Source: Parachlamydiales bacterium
Lineage (GTDB): Bacteria; Chlamydiota; Chlamydiia; Chlamydiales; Simkaniaceae
DNA length: 6,829 bases
Assembly: GCA_030641465.1 (NCBI GenBank)
Contig: DAOWHK010000021.1
Coordinates: forward strand, 1-6,829
Reading direction: 5' to 3'
The position numbers and the translations under genes were made by a program. This document shows, piece by piece, positions 1-5,615 of this stretch; position 1 is the first letter of the stretch; each line of letters starts with the position of its first letter. The notes under the pieces are model-generated. The model worked only from the letters and a program-made list of their open reading frames with translations. It made no database searches and had not been told where the DNA came from.

Positions 1-504
1 AATTACATATGTGTCAAAACCAAGAGATTTTGCATCAAGTGCGCTATATTTTACACAATAATCAAGTGCAAGACCTGCAAGATAAATTTTAGAAACATCC
101 ATTTTTTTTAAATAAATCTCAAGTTCTGTTCTTGCTAATTTCTGATTATCGAAAAAAGCACTGTAGCTATCAACTAAAGGATTCTCTCCTTTATAGATAA
201 TCTTTGAGAGGTAATCCTGACAAAAGGCCTTTGGAAACTCCGAGCCTTGAGTCTTTTGAACGCAGTGGCCTTTCCAAAGTCTTTGAGAAACTCCACCAAG
301 CTCAAGTGTATCTCCCGGATTTTTTCCATGAACGTTTGCAAAGCTCACATGATTCTTTGGATGCCAATCCTTTGTTGCAACAACGATGGAAAACTCGCTA
401 CTGAGCCGATTAATCAAGGGAATGATTTCATCCCCGTGAGAGACTTCTAAAGCACCTCCTTTAAGGAAATCATTTTGCAAATCAACTATTAGCAAAGCTT
501 TCAT
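1..504 (-). CDS. pncA: Nicotinamidase (PncA), 3' end cut by the window edge
   Basis: Nicotinamidase of the isochorismatase-like hydrolase family, cytoplasmic, converting nicotinamide to nicotinate and ammonia. The frame is open from the ATG at 504-502 to base 1, giving 168 residues; bacterial PncA is usually about 180-215, so only the C-terminus is missing. The N-terminus reads LLIVDLQNDF with the catalytic Asp8. KDWHPKNHVSFA carries metal ligands Asp46 and His48, with His52 nearby. WKGHCVQKTQGSEF supplies His80. IYKGENPLVDSYSAF supplies catalytic Lys105. GLALDYCVKYSALDA carries the nucleophile Cys150. The whole Asp-Lys-Cys triad is therefore present and the gene looks functional. Its ATG overlaps the TGA of pncB (ATGA, 504-501), so translation is probably coupled and the two genes form an operon feeding NAD salvage. 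No strong ribosome binding site precedes the ATG. The window does not reach the stop codon. Confidence 0.93.
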   Translation of the reverse strand, partial: MKALLIVDLQNDFLKGGALEVSHGDEIIPLINRLSSEFSIVVATKDWHPKNHVSFANVHGKNPGDTLELGGVSQRLWKGHCVQKTQGSEFPKAFCQDYLSKIIYKGENPLVDSYSAFFDNQKLARTELEIYLKKMDVSKIYLAGLALDYCVKYSALDAKSLGFDTYVI

Positions 505-1880
505 TTATATTTCTTGGTAATTTCATCAATAAGGGCAACCTTCATATCATAAAGTTCTCTTTCAAGTCCAACAAAGTATGGCTGAGGATGTAAAAACCTT
601 CGCACTTCTTTAGAAAACAGCTTCTGTTGCTCTATAGCGTGATCTCTTGCTTGATGAAGCTTTGGGATCTCATAAACGAGTTTACCTTTGCGGAAAATAG
701 GAATAAGAAGATCTTGGTATGTTAAATTCTTGGAGGGGATTATTTTTTGTGTGGGATCTGCCACATCGTGCATCTCAGCCTCATTTGGATTCCCGATTTC
801 TATGTCATAAATCATATCATAGACGCTTTTTCCATGATCAAAATAGCGCCTAACTTGTTGAATACCGGGATTTGTCACCTTTGCCATCTGCTCAGAAATT
901 TTTAGACGATATTGCCATTTCCCGGCTGCGTTTTGAATGGCTGAGAGCTTATAAACTCCATCGAGTGCTGGTTGATCTTTTGCAGTAATTAAATTTGTAC
1001 CAACGCCCCATAAGTTGACCTTGCTGCCTTGCTCTTTTAAATCACGAATAATAAATTCATCGAGCTCATTACTTGCCATGATTTTAGCTTGGGAAAATCC
1101 TGCGGCATCTAATAACTGACGAACCTTAATGCTTAACGCTGATAGATCTCCGGAATCAATACGAACACCTAGCATTTCATGCCCTTTTAAGCGCATTTCT
1201 CGTGCGACCTTGATGGCTTTTTTTACCCCTTCTATCGTGTTATATGTATCAATCAAATAAATACAATTTTTAGGAAGCACTTCAGCATAAGCACTAAAAG
1301 CTTTTTCTTCATCGTCAAACGCCATAATCCAGCTATGCGCATGCGTACCTTTTACGGGAATTCCAAAATATTTCCCTCCTAGAACATTGGAGGTTGAATG
1401 GCACCCTCCCACATAAGCTGCCCTTGTTCCTGAGAGCGCCCCATCAATGCCCTGAGCTCTTCTCAGTCCAAATTCTATCACCTCATCGCCCTTTGCGGCG
1501 GCGCAAATGCGAGATGCTTTCGTTGCAATAATTGTTTGAAAATTAATGATATTTAGAAGAGCGCTCTCAAGAAGTTGCGCCTGTAAAATAGGCCCTTTGA
1601 CGCGAAGAATTGGTTCATAGGGAAATGCTAATGTCCCCTCAATCATTGCATCAACATCGCAAGAAAATTTTATATTTCCAAGATAGTCTAAAAATGCACG
1701 TTCAAATAATTTAGACCCATCACTCGTTACAAGTCCTTGCAAATACTTTAAATCAGATTCATCAAACTTGAAATTACTCATAAAATTTATCGCTGTTTCA
1801 AGACCTGCGACAACTGCAAAGTTCCCATTAAAAGGTTTTCTTCTAAAATTAAGATGAAAAACAGCTTCACGGTCTTGCAT
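501..1880 (-). CDS. pncB: Nicotinate phosphoribosyltransferase, N-terminally truncated by an upstream in-frame stop
   Basis: Nicotinate phosphoribosyltransferase (NAPRTase), which makes nicotinate mononucleotide from nicotinate and PRPP with ATP hydrolysis in the Preiss-Handler salvage route. The open frame starts at ATG 1880-1878 and gives 459 residues. Motifs are well kept: EFGLRRAQG (about 136-144), the GTHAHSW segment with the conserved His182 that is phosphorylated in this family, GVRIDSGDL (238-246) and WGVGTNL (291-297). However, the family N-terminus (TDLYELTMAYGYWKxGM) is encoded just upstream in the same frame, and the Tyr codon before WKLG is a TAA at 1893-1895. The 459-residue frame therefore lacks about the first 30 residues, including the aromatic Tyr that in NAPRT and NAMPT structures stacks on the pyridine ring. 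ATG 1880 has a GGAAG six bases upstream, so reinitiation is conceivable. The product may be inactive. Alternatives are a recent pseudogene or a sequencing error at one base. The TGA overlaps the pncA start. Confidence 0.9.
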   Translation of the reverse strand: MQDREAVFHLNFRRKPFNGNFAVVAGLETAINFMSNFKFDESDLKYLQGLVTSDGSKLFERAFLDYLGNIKFSCDVDAMIEGTLAFPYEPILRVKGPILQAQLLESALLNIINFQTIIATKASRICAAAKGDEVIEFGLRRAQGIDGALSGTRAAYVGGCHSTSNVLGGKYFGIPVKGTHAHSWIMAFDDEEKAFSAYAEVLPKNCIYLIDTYNTIEGVKKAIKVAREMRLKGHEMLGVRIDSGDLSALSIKVRQLLDAAGFSQAKIMASNELDEFIIRDLKEQGSKVNLWGVGTNLITAKDQPALDGVYKLSAIQNAAGKWQYRLKISEQMAKVTNPGIQQVRRYFDHGKSVYDMIYDIEIGNPNEAEMHDVADPTQKIIPSKNLTYQDLLIPIFRKGKLVYEIPKLHQARDHAIEQQKLFSKEVRRFLHPQPYFVGLERELYDMKVALIDEITKKYK

Positions 1881-1967
1881 TCCAAGCTTCCATTAGCCAT
1901 ATGCCATCGTAAGCTCATAAAGATCTGTGAGTAGTGCGAGTGAAAAACGCGTATTATGATCAGTGAT
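1881..1967 (-). pseudogene. pncB: Detached 5' coding remnant of pncB, with in-frame TAA
   Basis: Read in the pncB frame, these bases encode ITDHNTRFSLALLTDLYELT, then MAYG, a TAA stop (1895-1893) and WKLG, joining directly to the first Met of the pncB open frame. TDLYELTMAYGxWKLGM is the N-terminal hallmark of NAPRTases, so this is coding sequence by descent. The frame is open upstream to a TAG at 1994-1992, but codons 1991-1908 include no ATG, GTG or TTG; the first Met codon is inside the motif (1907-1905). The ATC at 1967-1965 is one base from ATG and sits where a start overlapping the upstream gene's stop would be expected. That reading is inference; the stop and the lack of a canonical start are seen directly. 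Confidence 0.8.
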
Positions 1968-2355
1968 TGGTTTGGCCGTCTGGTATTTTTTCTATACCAG
2001 GAGTATAGTCAATTCCATGTTTTTTAAGAATCTCTTGTTTTAAGAGCTCGAGTTTATTGATTTCCTCTTGATATCTAGCAGCAATTTCTTGACTCGTATC
2101 CGCATCATTCCAATACCGCCTAGCATCCATTAGATTTTGACTATTAAACTGTAAACGATCTCCTTGATTTTGAGCTCTTGCAGCTTTAGCAAGCTCCAAA
2201 TTCTTTAGATTTGTAAGTTTATCAATCGCAGCATCAATACCTGCAACATCTTGCCGCCATTTAGGTATTGTTTTCACAAAAAACGGGAGGTCTAAAAAGG
2301 AAGCATTTAAAAAATTTGCCGATATTAAAAACAGTCCAATCATCAAAATTCTCAT
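1960..2355 (-). CDS. Small exported hypothetical protein, helical
   Basis: I do not recognise this protein. From the ATG at 2355-2353 it has 131 residues. The N-terminus (MRILMIGLFLISANFLNAS) is a typical signal peptide, with a likely cleavage near residues 18-19. The mature part is polar and charged with helical, coiled-coil-like character, especially about 36-65 and 85-112 (SQEIAARYQEEINKLELLKQ). It has no cysteine and no lipobox, so a soluble periplasmic or secreted protein is most likely. A TTG lies two codons upstream, but AAAGG at 2369-2365 is only three bases from it and nine from the ATG, so I chose the ATG. The stop at 1962-1960 lies right at the damaged 5' end of pncB, suggesting co-transcription with pncB-pncA. 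Whether it takes part in nicotinate metabolism cannot be told from the sequence. Confidence 0.72.
   Translation of the reverse strand: MRILMIGLFLISANFLNASFLDLPFFVKTIPKWRQDVAGIDAAIDKLTNLKNLELAKAARAQNQGDRLQFNSQNLMDARRYWNDADTSQEIAARYQEEINKLELLKQEILKKHGIDYTPGIEKIPDGQTNH
1980..2000 (-). other. Perfect 7-bp hairpin near the 3' end of the small exported gene
   Basis: CTGGTAT (1980-1986) and ATACCAG (1994-2000) are exact inverted repeats with a seven-base loop. In the minus-strand mRNA the loop is A-rich and there is no U-run after the stem, so it is not a standard terminator. It lies inside the end of the small exported gene, about 13 bases before the place where pncB would once have started. It could influence pncB translation or mRNA stability, or be chance. 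Confidence 0.3.
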
Positions 2356-2364
2356 ATACAAATA

Positions 2365-2369
2365 CCTTT
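2365..2369 (-). promoter_or_regulatory. Ribosome binding site of the small exported gene
   Basis: AAAGG on the minus strand, nine bases before ATG 2355-2353. It is too close (three bases) to the alternative TTG at 2361-2359, so it decides the start. Confidence 0.5.
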
Positions 2370-2385
2370 AGTAGCATTACTTCTT

Positions 2386-2414
2386 GATATAGTCGATTAA
2401 CTCAATCGAGTCTA
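2386..2414 (-). promoter_or_regulatory. Candidate sigma70-type promoter for the exported gene-pncB-pncA unit
   Basis: On the minus strand, TAGACT (2414-2409) and TATATC (2391-2386) are separated by 17 bases, each matching four of six consensus positions. Initiation would fall near 2379, leaving a leader of about 24 bases that contains the AAAGG ribosome binding site. The match is modest and other AT-rich hexamers exist nearby. Confidence 0.3.
2393..2409. repeat. Palindrome in the divergent intergenic region, possible operator
   Basis: TCGATT (2393-2398) and AATCGA (2404-2409) form a perfect six-base inverted repeat around a five-base centre. It lies almost wholly within the spacer of the candidate leftward promoter, the position expected of a repressor site, and about 70 bases upstream of the divergent plus-strand gene. 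No run of T follows directly on either strand and no gene ends nearby, so a terminator is unlikely. No regulator can be named. Confidence 0.28.
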
Positions 2415-2443
2415 AGATTTTTTTCCCTAAATCCCATCCAAGC

Positions 2444-2473
2444 TTGAACAGGATTACCAAGTCATGATATATT
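2444..2473 (+). promoter_or_regulatory. Candidate sigma70-type promoter giving a (near-)leaderless mRNA
   Basis: TTGAAC (2444-2449, four of six consensus) and TATATT (2468-2473, five of six) are 18 bases apart. Initiation six to seven bases beyond the -10 would fall at about 2479-2480, on the A of the ATG of the following gene, which also lacks any Shine-Dalgarno sequence. Confidence 0.38.
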
Positions 2474-2479
2474 TACGCT

Positions 2480-3502
2480 ATGAAATCTCGATTTTTCTTC
2501 TGCATATTTTTCTCCCTATTTTCCCAAGTTTTTTCCTTAACCCTTAAGGATAAGCTACAAAACGCCCTACCCGGAGACTATATTGTTACACAGCAAAATA
2601 GTGTATATAGCCTTCTGACTATTCATAAAATTCAAGCAACTACTGTCATTCTTGAGGAAATATCTATTCCGGCTCATAAAGTATCAGCTTCCAAAATGCA
2701 TTGGAAAAACTGGGTAGAAAACAAAGCTCCAGGACATAGTTCATGGATTATGTATGAAATTGACCTAAAAAAAGGACTTTGCCTCGAGTCTTACTCTTTT
2801 TCAAGAAATGCCTTCTTAGCGCAAGGCGGCAGTGACAACTTCATAGTTACTCTACTTGAGCTACCACTTATTCTACTTGAGGAATCTTTGCAAAAAAAAA
2901 TTGGTCCCTCTCCTCCCTTCGGAGAGCCCGATTTAAGAAAAACATGGAAACCTAAACAATACATTGAAGGGATCAAGTGCAAAACTACTCAATTTAATGC
3001 ATACAGAACTGTATGGCCAAAAGATAGAACGGAACTTTCTCAAAAACAGGTGGATCTCTATTTTGACGCCTTAAATCCTGATTTCCCCTTTCCCTATTGG
3101 ATGCAAATCACAGATGGCAGTTTATCATTCAAAATGCATGCAGTAGACTCCGGCCGGGGTTTGACCTCTCCTCAAAAACACTTCCCTAAAAAAGCTCCTG
3201 AATTTGTCGGAAATGCAAAAAAAATAGACGGAGCCTACCGATTAACCTTAAAAATATCCCCATCATTTGGAACATTTAAACTCTACGCTCTAGATGTAAA
3301 TGCTTCAAAAAGGCAATCCATACAAATCCCCTTCGATATTAACTACCACCAAGAATCATCACTTGCCCATATCGATATTCAAGAAGAAAATCTAAATCAT
3401 TTACTTCAAAAAGAGCATGACTATATTTTTGTAGCCATATCTCAAGAAGAACCAGATCTTTACGCTGAAACTAATGCAACTTTTGCACTTATAAACAAGT
3501 AA
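2480..3502 (+). CDS. Exported hypothetical protein, 340 residues
   Basis: I do not recognise this family. The protein begins with a clear Sec signal peptide: basic start MKSR, hydrophobic FFFCIFFSLFSQVF, and a likely cleavage after VFS at residue 19. Cys8 sits inside the hydrophobic core and is not followed by a lipobox cleavage context, so I do not call a lipoprotein. The mature part has no further convincing membrane span. It is a mixed alpha/beta-looking sequence with aromatic-rich stretches (PDFPFPYWMQITDG, about 200-213; SFGTFKLYALDV, about 262-273). A periplasmic or outer-envelope role is a guess. The ATG at 2480 is the only reasonable start, since the next in-frame Met is near residue 73 and would remove the signal peptide. 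No ribosome binding site precedes it. It is divergent from the pncBA unit and about 200 bases ahead of lepB, the enzyme class that would cleave such a signal peptide. It is possibly a conserved chlamydial protein, but I cannot confirm that. Confidence 0.8.
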   Translation: MKSRFFFCIFFSLFSQVFSLTLKDKLQNALPGDYIVTQQNSVYSLLTIHKIQATTVILEEISIPAHKVSASKMHWKNWVENKAPGHSSWIMYEIDLKKGLCLESYSFSRNAFLAQGGSDNFIVTLLELPLILLEESLQKKIGPSPPFGEPDLRKTWKPKQYIEGIKCKTTQFNAYRTVWPKDRTELSQKQVDLYFDALNPDFPFPYWMQITDGSLSFKMHAVDSGRGLTSPQKHFPKKAPEFVGNAKKIDGAYRLTLKISPSFGTFKLYALDVNASKRQSIQIPFDINYHQESSLAHIDIQEENLNHLLQKEHDYIFVAISQEEPDLYAETNATFALINK

Positions 3503-3643
3503 TTAAGCTTTATTTCACACATCTTTACTAGCTAACTTAACACATTAACTAACAATAGCTTACAATCAAAAACACCTCTTTATAAACCCCTAAACTCTTC
3601 TTTAAACACTCTTTACAAAAAAACTATCAACATATTTTCCACA

Positions 3644-3672
3644 TTGTCTATAACAAGAATATTTTGTAAACT
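3644..3672 (+). promoter_or_regulatory. Candidate sigma70-type promoter for lepB
   Basis: TTGTCT (3644-3649) and TAAACT (3667-3672) are 17 bases apart, each matching four of six consensus positions. Initiation near 3679 would leave a leader of about 27 bases. The surrounding spacer (3503-3705) is strongly AT-rich and shows no open frame, tRNA or hairpin terminator after the upstream gene, so read-through from that gene is also possible. Confidence 0.35.
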
Positions 3673-3705
3673 TATGGGGCTATTAACAATCGCTTGGAAA
3701 AATTC

Positions 3706-5565
3706 ATGAGTAAAAACTCCCTCTACAAATTGAAAAAATCTAAAGAGATTTTACTGCAAACATTTAGACGCTATAAACGAAAAAAAAATACGTTACTTGT
3801 AAATGATACTGAAGAAATAAAAACCGCTCTCCTAGAACTACAAGAAAGAATATTAGAAGAAGATCGAAGAGGCGCTGATGAATCCGCAAAACAAGTAGAA
3901 ACACTTGCTAAAATCTTCCTACCTAAAAGCTCAGTTCTAAAATTTGTCAACTTTATTGGAGCACTACTCTTTGCTCTATTCGTAGCAGTCCTTGTAAGGT
4001 CCATGCTCATTGAACCCTACGAAATTCCATCTGGCTCCATGAGACCGACACTTCAAGAGCAAGATAGGCTTGTTGTAACAAAATCGGATTTTGGAATAAA
4101 TATTCCCCTATTACCTAAACATTTTTATTTTGATCCAAGCTTAGTAAAACGCGCAGCGACTTTTATCTTTACCGGTGCAAACATGGATATTCACGATGTC
4201 AATACGATGTATTTTTATCTCTTTCCAGGAAAAAAGCAATTCGTAAAACGAATGATGGGAAAACCTGGCGATACACTCTATTTTTATGGAGGGCGCATGT
4301 ATGGAATAAATAAAGACGGCTTGGATATTTCCAAAGAACTTCAACCATCAAGCCTCGATCACATAAACCACGTCCCTTTTATCCATCTAGATGGGAAAGT
4401 CATTGCCAACAAAAAACTTTCAGATGGCATTTTCTCCCCTATCTATTTTGCGCAAATGAACAAGCAAATAGCAAAAATGGAAATCACTCCTTTTCATACA
4501 ATTAAAACCGAACTGCTTACAAAAAAAAGCAATCCCTTAATCAAGCACTATTTCGACCTATGGGGCTTTAAAAATTATGCAGTGGCAAGACTTTTAGCAG
4601 CAAATGATTTAGATTCCTCATCAACGATTAGCGGCGATGCATCTCTATACTTAGAGCTTATTCATCATCCAAATTTAGAAAATGCAAAAATTGAGCGCGA
4701 TCCCTATGGAAGGGTCCGCCCAAGCCTTGGGTATAACAAATCGATCATTCCTCTAACGGAAAAACATCTAAAAACGCTATTTAACAATCTCTATACAGCT
4801 CGTTTTGTGATAAAAAACGAAGCTGGGTATAGATGGGGCTCTTCAAGAAAAAAAGACACCCGTTTTGCTCCAGAATTTATTGGCGTACCTAATGGAACCT
4901 ATGAATTTTTTGACGGCACAGCCTACCAAATAAAATGGGGTGGTATAAAAGAAAAACTCCCTCCAAATCATTCCCTCTATACTTTTAGTCCAGACCGCAT
5001 TCGGATATTTTTTAATATTGGAATGGAATTTGACAAAAGATTCCTTCCAGAATTTGCAGGGCCGAATTTATTTTCCTCAAGATATGCATTTTTTAGAGAG
5101 GGTGACCTATTTGTGATGAACGCTCCCCTTTTAGAGAAAGGAGATCCTGAAATCGATCTGTTTATCCAAAATGAACAAAAGAAAAAAAGTATCGCATCAA
5201 GCTATAGCCCCTATTTCCCATTTATTGATGAAGGCGCTCCCCTTCTTGAAAACGGAGCACTTGATACACGCCTCATCAAAGAATATGGCATGACAGTTCC
5301 CGATAAGGAGTATCTCGCACTTGGAGATAACTACGCAAATAGCGCAGACACAAGGGATTTTGGATTTGTGCCAGAAGACAACATTCGCGGCGCACCGGCC
5401 TATATTTTTTGGCCCCCCGGCCCCCGTTTTGGACTGATCAATCAACCCCGCTATCCCCTATTTTCTTGTCCAAATGTGATAGCCTTTTCTTTGACAATCC
5501 TTCTCATCGTTGGATGGTGGATTATTCATAAAAAGCGCAATAGGTTACCAATCGATTTTGACTAG
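3706..5565 (+). CDS. lepB: Signal peptidase I, large chlamydial form
   Basis: Type I signal peptidase (family S26), the inner-membrane Ser/Lys protease that removes Sec and Tat signal peptides on the periplasmic side. It has 619 residues against about 320 in E. coli. A basic, partly coiled cytoplasmic N-terminus (1-77) precedes one membrane span (about 79-100). Then come EIPSGSMRPTL with nucleophile Ser111, RLVVTK, and FVKRMMGKPGDT with general base Lys181. An insertion of roughly 350 residues follows before the last box, LGDNYANSADTRDFGFVPED (539-558). A second membrane span (about 591-607) and a basic tail end the protein. All catalytic boxes are intact. The long insertion matches the roughly 630-residue LepB known from Chlamydia. 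I chose ATG 3706 because GGA at 3696-3698 is seven bases ahead; the in-frame TTG at 3694 would overlap that site. It is convergent with the LRR gene, with only 50 bases between the stop codons. Confidence 0.95.
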   Translation: MSKNSLYKLKKSKEILLQTFRRYKRKKNTLLVNDTEEIKTALLELQERILEEDRRGADESAKQVETLAKIFLPKSSVLKFVNFIGALLFALFVAVLVRSMLIEPYEIPSGSMRPTLQEQDRLVVTKSDFGINIPLLPKHFYFDPSLVKRAATFIFTGANMDIHDVNTMYFYLFPGKKQFVKRMMGKPGDTLYFYGGRMYGINKDGLDISKELQPSSLDHINHVPFIHLDGKVIANKKLSDGIFSPIYFAQMNKQIAKMEITPFHTIKTELLTKKSNPLIKHYFDLWGFKNYAVARLLAANDLDSSSTISGDASLYLELIHHPNLENAKIERDPYGRVRPSLGYNKSIIPLTEKHLKTLFNNLYTARFVIKNEAGYRWGSSRKKDTRFAPEFIGVPNGTYEFFDGTAYQIKWGGIKEKLPPNHSLYTFSPDRIRIFFNIGMEFDKRFLPEFAGPNLFSSRYAFFREGDLFVMNAPLLEKGDPEIDLFIQNEQKKKSIASSYSPYFPFIDEGAPLLENGALDTRLIKEYGMTVPDKEYLALGDNYANSADTRDFGFVPEDNIRGAPAYIFWPPGPRFGLINQPRYPLFSCPNVIAFSLTILLIVGWWIIHKKRNRLPIDFD

Positions 5566-5615
5566 ATCGTATTACAAAAAAAGAAAGATGGTTTTATAGG
5601 TACGCCGATTGCCTA

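Noticed and set aside
204..450. Two overlapping plus-strand open frames (204-404 and 247-450).
   Set aside because: They lie antisense to pncA, whose catalytic motifs are clear on the minus strand; their translations show no family features.
1893..1895. TAA read as a sense codon (stop-codon reassignment).
   Set aside because: TAA ends two other genes in this window (3500-3502 and 5618-5616), so it is a normal stop here.
2791..2982. Minus-strand open frame of 63 codons.
   Set aside because: It lies within the exported-protein gene on the other strand and has low-complexity composition.
3694..3705. TTG at 3694 as the lepB start.
   Set aside because: The ATG at 3706 has a GGA at proper distance, while the TTG overlaps that site.
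3771..4344. Minus-strand open frames at 3771-4010 and 4141-4344.
   Set aside because: Both are antisense to lepB segments with recognised motifs, and neither has a ribosome binding site or recognisable domain.
5197..5445. Minus-strand open frame of 82 codons.
   Set aside because: It is antisense to the GDN box region of lepB, so it is a shadow of conserved coding sequence.
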